Shown here: positions 53,511-63,276 of the stretch, one piece after another
Numbering within the stretch: position 1 is the stretch's first letter
How the letters are laid out: the number at the start of each line of letters is the position of its first letter
NCBI RefSeq assembly: GCF_000332355.1
Contig: NZ_KB235957.1
Span: 66,069 to 130,068 of the forward strand
Source of the DNA: Baaleninema simplex PCC 7105
GTDB lineage: Bacteria > Cyanobacteriota > Cyanobacteriia > Cyanobacteriales > Geitlerinemataceae
DNA: 64,000 nt
Direction of reading: 5' to 3'
The notes under the pieces: model-generated
What the model was told of the DNA's origin: nothing
What the model saw: the letters and a program-made list of their open reading frames with translations, nothing else
Database searches by the model: none
Program-made: the position numbers and the translations under genes

Positions 53511-54734
53511 CTATATCCCGAGGTGAAAACATTGCAATTCAGCACAATCTTCTAATTGCTCGAACAGTGTCGATAAAATAACGTTAGAAAATAAAAATCC
53601 TTCGGGATCGCTCAGTCGAACTCGTTTGTCCTTCCCAGCATCGTCGTCGAATTTCATCCAACCGCAATTGAGATAAGGGGCGATCGCCTGCCAAAATCGC
53701 TGTAACGTCTTCTCTGTCACGTTTTGCTGTAACCCGGCGATCGCCAATCCCTCCGCCAAGCGAAACCGCAACATCAACGTTTCCAGAATCAAATCGCTGT
53801 CGGAGACCGTTTCCGCCTCGATTTCACCGCCAGAATTGACGTATCGCTCCACCCACTCAGCATATGCCTTCCGGGTGCGGGGACGGGCGAACCGCAAACC
53901 GCCGACGTAACTCGTCGCCCCCAGTCCGAAGCCATAGTAAGGGCGATCGCACCAATAGGTAAGGTTGTGGCGACACTCGAACTCCGGTTTCGCGTAATTG
54001 CTGATTTCGTAATGACCGTATCCCGCCGCCGTCAAACGTTGCTGGGCGAGACGGTAGAAATTGGCGGCGGTTTCGCTGTCGGGAAACGGTTCGGCGTCCG
54101 GTTTGTAGAAGCGATCGAACACCGTCCCCGGTTCCAAAATCAAATCGTACAGCGATAAATGCGCCGGATCGAGGTTCAACGCCGCCTCTAAGGAGGCTTC
54201 CCACTGCTGGGGCGTTTGGTGGGGAAGTCCCGACATGAGGTCGAAACTGACGTTGGCGATCCCTTCGGTTTCTAAGAGGTCGAACGCGGTATAAATATCG
54301 GCGACAGAGTGCGATCGCCCGCAATATTGCAACAACTCGTCCTGAAACGCCTGGGCGCCAAAGCTGACGCGAGTAATTCCCGCCTTCAGAAACCCGCGAA
54401 GTTTCGCGCGATCGAACGTACCGGGATCCATCTCGATGGAGATTTCCGCGTCGCCGACGATACCGAAGTGTCGATCGAGGGTTGTTAAGATGCGATCGAG
54501 CTGAGACACCGACAGCAGCGATGGCGTTCCCCCGCCGAAAAACACCGTCTCCAACGGGCGATCGCGCGGCGGCGTCGCTTGAATTTCCGCACACAGCCAG
54601 TTGACGTACGCTCGAACGGTCTGAGAATTTTCACCGTGCTTGCGATCGCCGACGACCGAAATCGGAAAATCGCAATAAAAACAGCGTCGCCAACAAAACG
54701 GGACGTGAACGTAAGCCGAACGCGGCGGCGTCAC
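53511..54734 (-). CDS. hemW: HemW heme chaperone (radical SAM)
   Basis: Radical-SAM protein once thought to be coproporphyrinogen dehydrogenase and now shown in bacteria to deliver heme. 407 residues from the GTG at 54734; the frame extends upstream to 54914 but that part lacks homology. Motifs: AYVHVPFC with the CxxxCxxC cluster CWRRCFYCDF, GGGTPSLL, EMDPGTFD, RVSFGAQAFQDELL, and the fixed tail WMKFDDDAGKDKRVRLSDPEGFLFSN. Confidence 0.92.
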   Translation of the reverse strand: MTPPRSAYVHVPFCWRRCFYCDFPISVVGDRKHGENSQTVRAYVNWLCAEIQATPPRDRPLETVFFGGGTPSLLSVSQLDRILTTLDRHFGIVGDAEISIEMDPGTFDRAKLRGFLKAGITRVSFGAQAFQDELLQYCGRSHSVADIYTAFDLLETEGIANVSFDLMSGLPHQTPQQWEASLEAALNLDPAHLSLYDLILEPGTVFDRFYKPDAEPFPDSETAANFYRLAQQRLTAAGYGHYEISNYAKPEFECRHNLTYWCDRPYYGFGLGATSYVGGLRFARPRTRKAYAEWVERYVNSGGEIEAETVSDSDLILETLMLRFRLAEGLAIAGLQQNVTEKTLQRFWQAIAPYLNCGWMKFDDDAGKDKRVRLSDPEGFLFSNVILSTLFEQLEDCAELQCFHLGI

Positions 54735-55086
54735 GGCGATCTGACGCCAAGTTTCGCCAGAGTTTGGCGTTTTGCAAGAGTTTAAAGAATTCAAAAACAG
54801 TCGATCGACTTTCGATCGGATTTTTCGACAAGGTTTGAGGAACGAGCGATCGAGTCGCTGTAGACACTCCCAACACTCACGACCGATCGCAACTGCGATC
54901 GCAAAATCGCCCACGAGTTCGGTTTTGCCCCCTCAAACCAAGCGCGATCGTTAGGAGAACAGACCATTATAATAAACCCATGTCAAGATTTTTCGGAGAG
55001 AGAGAGATCGATTTTCCCTCTCAACAGATTTAACGTTTCCTCGAAACGTATTCCGCTCCGATCGATTCGTCTAATCGGCTAGAACG

Positions 55087-56166
55087 ATGCTCGACGCACT
55101 CATCATTATCTCATTCATCATAGCGGGAGCAGGCATCGGCTTCTACAGTATCGAACTGCTTCCGGGTAGTGCGATGCAGCAAGTCACCAACATTGACGGC
55201 TTGCGCTGGGTCGTAGCCAGCTTCGCCGCAATTGTCAGTGGAATGGTCGGCCTGTCGGTACAAACCACCTACCGCCGCATCGAAGCCAACATTCGCGAAA
55301 TGCCCCTCGAAGTCCTGCTGACAAGAGCCATTGGCTTAGTCGCGGGGTTACTCGTAGCTAACCTCATGTTGGCGCCGGTCTTCCTCGTTCCCGTTCCCAA
55401 AGACTTCGCCTTCATCAAACCCTTCCTCGCCGTCCTGGGAAGCGTCATGTTTGGGTTTCTCGGCGTTACCCTCGCCGACACCCACGGCCGGGCGTTTTTG
55501 CGCCTGCTCAACCCCAACAGCGTCGAAACCCTGATGGTGGCCGAAGGAACCCTCAAACCCGCCGCCACGAAAATCCTCGACACCAGTTGTATTATCGACG
55601 GCCGCATTCAAAACCTGCTCGATACTGGCTTTGTCGAAGGTCAGTTTCTCGTCCCGCAGTTCGTTCTCGAAGAACTGCAACAGGTGGCCGATGCGTCGAA
55701 CGATCGCAAGCGGGTACGGGGTCGTCGGGGTCTCGACATCCTCAACCAAATGAAAGAGGATTACCCCGATCGCATCGCCATTCACCCGGCGGACTACGAC
55801 GAACCCATGACCGTCGATGCCAAACTGGTACGACTGGCGGCTGAAATCAACGGAACTCTGCTGACGAACGACTTCAACCTCAGCAAAGTGGCAACGCTGC
55901 AAAAAGTCCCCGTCCTCAACGTCAACGACCTCGCCCAAGCTGTACGATTGTCCTACCTTCCCGGCGACAGCTTCGAGGTCAAAATCCTCAAAACCGGCAA
56001 AGAACCCGCTCAAGGGGTCGGTTATCTCGAAGACGGAACGATGGTCGTCGTCGAAGAGAGTTCCGACGCGATCGGCAGTGAAATGCGTGTAGTCGTCACC
56101 AGCGCCCTGCAAACCTCCGCCGGGCGCATGATTTTCGCCCGTCCCCATGCCTCAGTCGTGGCGTAG
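55087..56166 (+). CDS. Membrane PIN-TRAM RNase-like protein
   Basis: 359 residues: four N-terminal membrane helices (about 4-26, 41-60, 83-105, 113-132), a PIN domain (about 164-280) with ILDTSCIIDGRI (Asp), FVLEELQ (Glu) and DAKLVRLAAEINGTLLTNDFNL (two Asp), and a C-terminal TRAM domain (about 290-350). This is the cyanobacterial/firmicute YacL type, whose physiological substrate is not defined. The preceding 54735-55086 is non-coding apart from the out-of-frame hemW extension, and holds a TATAAT at 54969-54974. Confidence 0.93.
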   Translation: MLDALIIISFIIAGAGIGFYSIELLPGSAMQQVTNIDGLRWVVASFAAIVSGMVGLSVQTTYRRIEANIREMPLEVLLTRAIGLVAGLLVANLMLAPVFLVPVPKDFAFIKPFLAVLGSVMFGFLGVTLADTHGRAFLRLLNPNSVETLMVAEGTLKPAATKILDTSCIIDGRIQNLLDTGFVEGQFLVPQFVLEELQQVADASNDRKRVRGRRGLDILNQMKEDYPDRIAIHPADYDEPMTVDAKLVRLAAEINGTLLTNDFNLSKVATLQKVPVLNVNDLAQAVRLSYLPGDSFEVKILKTGKEPAQGVGYLEDGTMVVVEESSDAIGSEMRVVVTSALQTSAGRMIFARPHASVVA

Positions 56167-56169
56167 TAC

Positions 56170-56400
56170 AGTCACCAGTCACCAGTGAAGACGGGGAACA
56201 GGGAACAGGGAACGGGGAACGGGGAACAGTCACCAGTCACCAGTCACCAGTGAAGACGGGGAACAGGGAACAGGGAACGGGGAACGGGGAACAGTCACCA
56301 GTCGCCAGTCACCAGTCACCAGTGAAGACGGGGAACAGGGAACAGGGAACGGGGAACGGGGAACAGTCACCAGTCGCCAGTCACCAGTCACCAGTGAAGA
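56170..56400. repeat. Compound tandem repeat, ~58-68-base unit
   Basis: Three to four copies of a unit made of CAGTCAC heptamers, GAAGAC, and alternating GGGAACA/GGGGAAC blocks. Unit length varies as heptamers are gained or lost. Copies are near-identical, so the array is young or gene-converted. There are no spacers, so this is not a CRISPR. Confidence 0.92.
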
Positions 56401-56418
56401 CAGCAAACAGATAACTGT

Positions 56419-56537
56419 TTCTCCCTTGCTCCCCCTCTCCCTTGCTCCCCCTCTCCCTTGCTCCCCCTCTCCCTTGCTCCCCCTCTCCCCCTCTCCCCCT
56501 CTCCCTTGCTCCCCCTCTCCCCGGCTCCCCCTCTCCC
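56419..56537. repeat. CTCCCC(TTG) pyrimidine tract
   Basis: About 120 bases almost wholly pyrimidine on the plus strand, built of CTCCCCCTCTCCCTTG-type units, ending exactly at the stop of the hybrid kinase gene. Strong strand asymmetry could support triplex or slipped structures; no function is known. Confidence 0.9.
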
Positions 56538-59500
56538 TACTGGGAAGCGATAACCTGCCGTTCTCGTTCTAGAGCCTCAACAGTGCGTTGGTACTGAGCC
56601 TGCAAGCGCCCCCAAAGCGACGGCGCGTCTGCTAAATCCTCTTTTTTGCCGAAACGTTCGAGTTGCTCGGCTAGTTCGGAGAGGGGCATCGCACCCAACG
56701 CCGCACTCGTCGATTTCATCGAATGGGCAGCATCTCGCAAGCCTTCGGCGTCGTCGAGTTGAATCGCATCGTCGATACGCTCGAGTAACTTGGGGGCTTC
56801 CTCGAAATACAACTCGATCAACTCTTCCAACGCGTCGATTTCCCGCAAATCGTTTAACGTTTTCTCGTTTAACGGGGTGACGTAGGCTTCTGGTGTCGAG
56901 GAGGGGGAGGGCGAAGGGGACAGCACAGAACGAGACTTCATTTCGTTCGTCGGGCGATCGCCAGCCGGACTCGGAGCGTTACCGTTGGCCAACTCTTCCA
57001 CGTTCAGATGGCGGGCGACGGGACAGTGGCTGAGGGCTTCCACCAATTCGTCGATCCGAATGGGTTTACTGATGTAATCGTCCATCCCCGCTTGAATGCA
57101 CTCTTCGCGATCGCCCTGCATGGCGTTGGCCGTCACTGCAATCAAATACGGACGACGCTGGGGCGATCGCTTCTGACAAATACGCCGCGCCGACTCCAAC
57201 CCGTCCATCACCGGCATCTGCACGTCCATCAACACCACGTCGTAATGTTGTCGGTTGAGGGCGTCGAGAACCTCTAAGCCGTTGCTGACAACATCGGCGC
57301 GATATCCCATGCGTTCGAGGGTTTGCGTGGCGACCTTCTGATTGACTGCGTTGTCTTCGGCCACCAAAATCTTCAACGGCAGGCGTTCGGCTAAATGAAC
57401 GTCTAATTTCGGAGCTTCGGTGTATTCGCGAGACACCGGCCGTCCTTGCAACACCCCCACCAGTACGTCGTACAGTTGCGAGTGTTTGATGGGCTTGTTG
57501 AGAAACGCCGCTAAATCCACGTTGACGTCTTTTACGTCCGACCCCATCGACGTTAAGATTGCCAGCGGTAGCGTTTGCCCTTTCTCCCGTTGGCGCATTC
57601 TCCGCGCTAAGGTCAACCCGTCCAAATTCGGCATTTGCATATCCAAAATTGCCAAATCGAACGGCGGTTCGGATTCCAACACCTCTAACGCCGCGTACCC
57701 GTCCGCCACAGCACAGGCTTCCATACCCCAACGTCGAGCGGCCACGCTGAGAATTTTACGGTTCGTCTCGTTATCGTCCACGACCAACAACCGCTTGTCT
57801 CGCAGTTCGATTTCAGGCGAGCAATCCTTCAAGGCCGTGGGCGCTGCCGAAATGCGAGCAACCGTCGTAAAGTAGAAAATCGAACCGCGATCTTCGATGC
57901 CGGTGGTGAGGGTAAAGCCGTCGGGAGGATCTCCCGTACAAACCCCCATGCTTTCGACCCACATCCGGCCGCCCATCATCTCGGCGAGGCGCTTGCTAAT
58001 GGCCAAGCCTAACCCCGTTCCCCCGTACTGACGAGTCGTCGAGGAATCGACTTGGGTAAACGATCGAAACAGGCGGTGCATCCGATCGCACGGAATGCCG
58101 ATACCGGTATCGCGCACGCAAAATTGAATTTCGTACGAGGGAAAGTCCATCGCGCCCTGGCCGTTACGAGCGCCTACCTCAGTCGCTTCGTCGAGGCGTT
58201 CGGCCTTGACCGACACCACCACTTCCCCGATATCGGTAAACTTCACGGCGTTACTGAGCAAGTTCACCAACACTTGTCGCACCCGCGTCACGTCGCCGCA
58301 AATGCCGACGGGGGTGTTATCGTCCATCAGATACGCCAGTTCTAGACCTTTTCCAGCGGCTTTCGAGGCCAACAAGTCCAAAGACTGCTCGACGCAAGCC
58401 CGCAAATCGAAGGGATGTTGTTCGAGTTCGAGCTTACCGGATTCGATTTTAGAGAAGTCGAGAATATCGTTAATGATCGTCAGCAAGGCGTCGCCGCTGC
58501 TGCGAATCGTTTCGACGAAATCTCGCTGTTCGGGCGACAGGGGCGTATCCAACAACAAGCCGGTCATGCCGATGACGGCGTTCATGGGGGTGCGGATTTC
58601 GTGGCTCATGGTGGCCAGAAACTCGCTTTTGGCCTGAGTGGCAGCTAGGGCGCGATCGCGAGTTCGGGCGAGATCGGCAGCGGTTTGTTGGCGTTCGAGC
58701 TCTCCGCCGATCCACTGCGCCATGAGTTTGAGAATTTCGCGATCGACTGGTTTAAACGGATCTCGTAACGGCGTGCGGCTCGAAAAACTCAGGGTTCCAT
58801 AGACTTCTCCCGCCACCACCAGCGGCGTCCCGATATAGGCTTGAATGCGAAACGGCCCGTATCTCGGTGGTGCGTTCGTCCCGTACATGAGCAGAAACTC
58901 GAAGTACAGGGGATCTTGCGCCTCGATGGTGCGGTAGCAGTAGGTATCCTCCAAATTGAGAACGTCGCCGATCGCGATCGCGTCGTTGGGAGATTGGACT
59001 TCGACGACCTCGAAGCGATCGCCCTCGATACGAGAGAGAATCCCGATTTCCATACCGAAGCGCTGGCGTCCCAACTCCAACAACCCCTGTAGTCGCTCCT
59101 CGAAATCGAGCTGGCGCGACGAAGTCACTTTGTAAATCGCGCGAATGGAGGCTTCGCTTTCTCGCAAGTCTTCTTCGGCCAGTTTGCGCTCGGTGATATC
59201 CCGAGACACGGTGACGACTTCCCGCACTTCCTGAGTTTTCGGATCGCAAACGGCGCGACTGGTGGTCTCGAACCACACGTAATGACCGTCTTTGTGGCGG
59301 ATGCGGTAACTGATAGTGAGGGCGGCCGGAGACGAGAGCGCCTCGACAGTTGAGGACAGGAAACTCTCGAGGTCTCCGGGATGGACGAGATCCCGAGCGG
59401 CTTTATCGGAGAGGTCTTCGGGTGTGTATCCCAACAACACTTCCGAGGCGGGAGAGGCGTAGAGAAACGTACCGTCGGGACGCTGGCGAGCGATGAGGTC

Positions 59501-60751
59501 GGTGGAGTTTTCCGCCATCAGGCGATAGCGTTCTTCCGTTTCTCGCCGTTCGGACTGCGATCGCCCCAAGGCGTCGAGCATTTTGTTAATACTCTGAGCC
59601 AAGCTCGACAGTTCGTCTTGACCGATGGGTTCGAGACGCATTTCGAGATCGCCGCGATCGCCGACGCGACTGACACTTTCGGTTAACGCGGCCAGGGGCG
59701 CCAGCACCAATTTTTCGACCAGGAGTAACGTTAACCCACTAAAGGCAACACCCACCCCCGAGAGGATCGCGGTAAAGTACTTCAGACTCGCCTGGCCCTG
59801 TTGGTAAATGACGCGGGGAGAATCGACCCGTAGTAACAGGGTGGGACGGCCGTAGATATCGTTGAGGAGGGTATATCCGGCGATCGAGTCGGTGGTCGAA
59901 AACGCGAGATCGGTCGGTGGCAGAGACGAGCGAAAAACAGCGGTGTCAGTGGCGCGATCGCCCGGTTCGGAGGGATGTCGATCGGGTGTTTCGGCTAGGG
60001 GAGTGATGGCGATCGCGCCGTCGAGTTCGAGATTGCCCGAGCGAGCGAAGTTTTGGGAGATGTCCACGCCGCGATCGATGCTTTCGAGCGCTTGTCTGGC
60101 GTTGTCGGGGAGGTCGGTATCGTCCACGTCGTAGACGTTCAGAGACAGTTGCGTGCGGTTGCCGATGTGCTGGATTTCGGGTCGGTCGAGATCCCGCGCG
60201 ACGATTAAGGTGCCTCGCGCCGGCCCGGTGGCGCTACTGGTGACGATCGGACGCGACACGACGGTCATCACGCGATCGCGCAGTTTGAGAAGTCCAGAGA
60301 CGCTGTCGTTCGCCTCCTCGTGTTGGAGTAGGGGACTTTCGGGTCGTAAGTGACTCGTCAAGCCTTCGGGAAGGGGGGCGGCAGTTTGACTCCGGCGATC
60401 GAACCCTTTACTAAATTGAATGTTTCCCTCGCGATCGACAAAAACCATTACGTTAAGATTGAGATAGGAAAACGTCGAATCGACGAGGTTCGATCTCACG
60501 TACTCTCGATTGCCGGTTTGCATGAACTCATAGGTATCGTCCCACTCCGCATAGTCGCGGGCCATGGTGTTGGTGCTGGCAATTTCCGAGGCGATCGCGC
60601 CGAGGGCGTGGACAACATCTTGGCGAACGTAGCGTTCTTCGAGGCGATCGAAGTCGCGCAGTAAAACGAACGAAGAGGTGGCGTATAACATTAAATTGAG
60701 CGCCACCAACGCCGCACCGACGATGAGTAAGGTTTTTTTGCGTAATTTCAT
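56537..60751 (-). CDS. CHASE4 hybrid histidine kinase with two receivers and HPt
   Basis: 1404 residues. TM1 (7-33), CHASE4 (45-315), TM2 (325-347), HAMP (348-400), PAS (405-525), GAF (545-690), HisKA with His717 (MSHEIRTPMNAVIG), HATPase_c (815-965, DTGIGIP and GGTGLGL), receiver 1 with Asp1037, receiver 2 with Asp1176, and HPt with His1343 (AAHSMKSTSAALG). All four phosphotransfer residues are present, so an internal His-Asp-Asp-His relay is possible, but the final partner is not encoded nearby. The sensor domain matches that of the cyclase at 6157-7950. Confidence 0.95.
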   Translation of the reverse strand: MKLRKKTLLIVGAALVALNLMLYATSSFVLLRDFDRLEERYVRQDVVHALGAIASEIASTNTMARDYAEWDDTYEFMQTGNREYVRSNLVDSTFSYLNLNVMVFVDREGNIQFSKGFDRRSQTAAPLPEGLTSHLRPESPLLQHEEANDSVSGLLKLRDRVMTVVSRPIVTSSATGPARGTLIVARDLDRPEIQHIGNRTQLSLNVYDVDDTDLPDNARQALESIDRGVDISQNFARSGNLELDGAIAITPLAETPDRHPSEPGDRATDTAVFRSSLPPTDLAFSTTDSIAGYTLLNDIYGRPTLLLRVDSPRVIYQQGQASLKYFTAILSGVGVAFSGLTLLLVEKLVLAPLAALTESVSRVGDRGDLEMRLEPIGQDELSSLAQSINKMLDALGRSQSERRETEERYRLMAENSTDLIARQRPDGTFLYASPASEVLLGYTPEDLSDKAARDLVHPGDLESFLSSTVEALSSPAALTISYRIRHKDGHYVWFETTSRAVCDPKTQEVREVVTVSRDITERKLAEEDLRESEASIRAIYKVTSSRQLDFEERLQGLLELGRQRFGMEIGILSRIEGDRFEVVEVQSPNDAIAIGDVLNLEDTYCYRTIEAQDPLYFEFLLMYGTNAPPRYGPFRIQAYIGTPLVVAGEVYGTLSFSSRTPLRDPFKPVDREILKLMAQWIGGELERQQTAADLARTRDRALAATQAKSEFLATMSHEIRTPMNAVIGMTGLLLDTPLSPEQRDFVETIRSSGDALLTIINDILDFSKIESGKLELEQHPFDLRACVEQSLDLLASKAAGKGLELAYLMDDNTPVGICGDVTRVRQVLVNLLSNAVKFTDIGEVVVSVKAERLDEATEVGARNGQGAMDFPSYEIQFCVRDTGIGIPCDRMHRLFRSFTQVDSSTTRQYGGTGLGLAISKRLAEMMGGRMWVESMGVCTGDPPDGFTLTTGIEDRGSIFYFTTVARISAAPTALKDCSPEIELRDKRLLVVDDNETNRKILSVAARRWGMEACAVADGYAALEVLESEPPFDLAILDMQMPNLDGLTLARRMRQREKGQTLPLAILTSMGSDVKDVNVDLAAFLNKPIKHSQLYDVLVGVLQGRPVSREYTEAPKLDVHLAERLPLKILVAEDNAVNQKVATQTLERMGYRADVVSNGLEVLDALNRQHYDVVLMDVQMPVMDGLESARRICQKRSPQRRPYLIAVTANAMQGDREECIQAGMDDYISKPIRIDELVEALSHCPVARHLNVEELANGNAPSPAGDRPTNEMKSRSVLSPSPSPSSTPEAYVTPLNEKTLNDLREIDALEELIELYFEEAPKLLERIDDAIQLDDAEGLRDAAHSMKSTSAALGAMPLSELAEQLERFGKKEDLADAPSLWGRLQAQYQRTVEALERERQVIASQ

Positions 60752-60919
60752 GCCGGAGTGGAAGAAGACGACCAGTCTGGAACAGAAACGAGATGCACCG
60801 ATGGAAGGGGAAACCTATCGCGTATCGAAGTATACCTACTGCCTAAATTGTATAGATTTAACGGGAATTCGGAACTCGCACCCCACAACAATTAATACTT
60901 TACTCAAGTAATATTGCCT

Positions 60920-62065
60920 GTGACTTCAACTTCAGACCCACAACGTTGGCGTCGTTGGCGTCTGGTTCTCGGCTCCGATGCTGACGAGGATTCGACGACT
61001 GACAGCAGCACGCTCGACACTCGAGATTTAGCACTCGATCGCACCCTGTCTGCTCTTTACGATTCCGACCGTCGGGGAGGCTTGGGTAGTTCCTCTCCAC
61101 ACGTTGCCCGTTGGCTCGGCGACATCCGATCCTATTTTCCCAATTCTGTGGTGAAAGTGATGCAGCAAGACGCAATTTCGCGTCTGGATTTGCGGCAAAT
61201 GCTCCTCGAACCGGAACTGTTAAACCAAGTGGAACCGGACGTGTGCTTGGTGGCAGACTTACTCGCCCTCAAAGACACCATGCCCGTCGAAACCCGAGAA
61301 ACTGCCCGTCAGGTAGTACGTCGGGTCGTCGAAGATCTCAACCGCCGTTTGGCAGAAACCACCCGCCAAGCCGTTGTCGGAAGTCTCGATCGCGCCCAGC
61401 GAAACCGCCGACCCCGCTACCGAGAAATTAATTGGAACCGGACGATTCGCGCCAACTTGAAGCACTATCGACCCGAATACGGCACGATAATTCCCGAAAG
61501 GCTAGTCGGGTACGGTCGAAAACGGTCTTCTCTTCAGGATATCGTGCTGTGTATCGACCAGAGTGGGTCGATGGCCACGTCGTTGGTGTATGCTAGCGTC
61601 TTCGGGGCAGTTTTGGCCTCTCTCTCGGCCGCGAACGTCCGTCTGGTGGCGTTCGATACGTCGGTCGTCGATTTGACGGAGGATCTCGACGATCCCGTAG
61701 AGGTGCTGTTCGGATTGCAACTCGGCGGCGGAACGGATATCCAACAGGCGCTGGCCTACTGTCAAACTCAGATTCACCGACCGCTCGATACGGTTTTAGT
61801 GTTGGTGAGCGATTTGTTTGAAGGGGGTAATGCTGAGGCTCTGTTCGATCGCGTCGAACGATTGGTGGCGTCTGGGGTTTGCGTCGTCGTGCTTTTGGCA
61901 CTGAACGATGATGGCGCTCCCGAGTTTTCTCATGCCAATGCCGAACGGTTGTCCGCGTTAGGGGTTCCCAGTTTTGCCTGTACGCCGGATTTGTTTCCCG
62001 AGTTGATGGCGGCGGCGATTCAGCGACGAGATTTGACACAGTGGATGAGTAAATATTTGGATTAG
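60920..62065 (+). CDS. VWA domain protein (CoxE/YehP-like)
   Basis: 381 residues from a GTG at 60920 (a TTG at 60914 is the alternative). The N-terminal half is a helical CoxE-like region (LNRRLAETTRQAVVGSLDRAQRN, NWNRTIRANLKHYRPEY). The C-terminal half is a VWA domain with an intact MIDAS (CIDQSGSM), GGGTDIQQAL and VSDLFEGG. VWA proteins of this kind usually pair with a MoxR ATPase in chaperone-like complexes; no moxR is within the window. Confidence 0.82.
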   Translation: MTSTSDPQRWRRWRLVLGSDADEDSTTDSSTLDTRDLALDRTLSALYDSDRRGGLGSSSPHVARWLGDIRSYFPNSVVKVMQQDAISRLDLRQMLLEPELLNQVEPDVCLVADLLALKDTMPVETRETARQVVRRVVEDLNRRLAETTRQAVVGSLDRAQRNRRPRYREINWNRTIRANLKHYRPEYGTIIPERLVGYGRKRSSLQDIVLCIDQSGSMATSLVYASVFGAVLASLSAANVRLVAFDTSVVDLTEDLDDPVEVLFGLQLGGGTDIQQALAYCQTQIHRPLDTVLVLVSDLFEGGNAEALFDRVERLVASGVCVVVLLALNDDGAPEFSHANAERLSALGVPSFACTPDLFPELMAAAIQRRDLTQWMSKYLD

Positions 62066-62214
62066 TTTGAGTGGTTTTCTTCACCACAGAGACACAGAGA
62101 GGAGAGAGGAATTCGGTTATTAAAAATAAAAAATTTCTGATTCCCCATTCCCGATTCCCTTTTTGTCTCAATTTTGTCACACAACTGATTTAGGGTTGTT
62201 ATGGGGAGGTATCT

Positions 62215-62343
62215 GTGAACCTAGCCCGATCGTTTTCTCACCTCTGGAAATTAAACGATCGCCAATTCTCCCAACTGTTCCCCGAGCCGGTGTTTCCTGT
62301 TCCCAACCTCGACCAACCGCCTTTTTCAGTAAACCCTAGTTAA
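62215..62343 (+). CDS. Possible 42-codon small protein
   Basis: A GTG frame with a perfect Shine-Dalgarno, GGAGGT at 62205-62210, four bases upstream. It encodes MNLARSFSHLWKLNDRQF... and a proline-rich end, stopping at TAA 62341-62343, about 100 bases before nanE. The length is unremarkable for chance, but the ribosome site is one of the best in the window. It could also be a leader peptide for nanE. Confidence 0.35.
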   Translation: MNLARSFSHLWKLNDRQFSQLFPEPVFPVPNLDQPPFSVNPS

Positions 62344-62442
62344 ATTAATTTCAATGCGGCGATCGTGGGAATTGCAGAGGGGCGATCGCGACTTTTTGAG
62401 ACAATAGAGGGCGTTCTCCGTCACGTCACCGGACACCTGGTT

Positions 62443-63132
62443 ATGCTCGATTCTCGACTTCGCGGTACGATCGTCTCCTGTCAAGCTCCGGCGGACTCTC
62501 CGCTTCACGATGCTTATGTTATTGCTGCGATGGCGCAGGCGTCGGTGTTGCGCGGGGCGGTGGCGGTTCGCATCGACTCCCCGGAACATATCCGAGCCGT
62601 ACGCGATCGCCTCCCCGACACGCCGATAATTGGCTTGTGGAAACAAGTACTTCCCGATTCCGAAGTTTATATTACGCCGCAGTTTCACCACGCGCGATCG
62701 GTGGCTGAAGCGGGAGCCGATATTATTGCCATTGATGCCACGTTGCGCCCGCGTCCGGGGGGAGAACGGTTTTCGGACATCGCGAAACGGGTACGGGAGG
62801 AGTTGGGGAAGCGGGTGATGGCAGATATCGATTCGATCGCGGCCGCGATCGCCGCAACCGAGGCGGGAGTCGATATTATCGGAACGACGCTGTACGGGTA
62901 TACACCGCAGACGCAACACTTGAAACCTCCCGGCTTCGAGTTGTTAGCAGAGATGGTGCGGCGGCTCGATGGATTCCTGGTGTGTGAAGGGGGGATTGCT
63001 TCGCCAGACATGGCCGAACGGGCGATCGCGATCGGTGCTGATGCGGTGGTGGTGGGAACGGCGATTACGGGAATCGACATCCTGGTCGATCGCTATTGTA
63101 CTCGTGTCGATGCTGCCCGGCGATCGACTTAA
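62443..63132 (+). CDS. nanE: N-acetylmannosamine-6-phosphate 2-epimerase
   Basis: 229 residues from the ATG at 62443; the frame upstream to 62365 lacks homology. TIM-barrel enzyme converting ManNAc-6-P to GlcNAc-6-P. Landmarks: RGTIVSCQAPADSPLHD, PIIGLWKQ, AIDATLRPRP, MADIDSIAAAIAATEAGVDIIGTTLYGYT and CEGGIASP. No other sialic-acid genes (nanA, nanK) are in the window. Confidence 0.92.
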   Translation: MLDSRLRGTIVSCQAPADSPLHDAYVIAAMAQASVLRGAVAVRIDSPEHIRAVRDRLPDTPIIGLWKQVLPDSEVYITPQFHHARSVAEAGADIIAIDATLRPRPGGERFSDIAKRVREELGKRVMADIDSIAAAIAATEAGVDIIGTTLYGYTPQTQHLKPPGFELLAEMVRRLDGFLVCEGGIASPDMAERAIAIGADAVVVGTAITGIDILVDRYCTRVDAARRST

Positions 63133-63276
63133 CTGGGAAATTCTCTCAGACTGACGCACGGTCAAGGGAATTTTGCTCGATGTCAGACGGAAATCAGGTA
63201 GGGTGGGAGGTTCGCCAGTTTCTCAGTGTCGGCGGTTATGCTGGGGCTAAAGTGCTGTAAGTGCGAGAGAGAACCG

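Noticed and set aside
54735-54914. 60-residue N-terminal extension of HemW
   Set aside because: HemW homology begins at PRSAYVHVPFC; the extra part matches no domain.
55348-56148. Minus-strand frame opposite the PIN-TRAM gene
   Set aside because: A shadow of a gene with complete PIN residues.
56170-56400. Regular direct repeats that might suggest a CRISPR array
   Set aside because: The repeats are tandem with no unique spacers, the unit length drifts by heptamers, and no cas gene is nearby.
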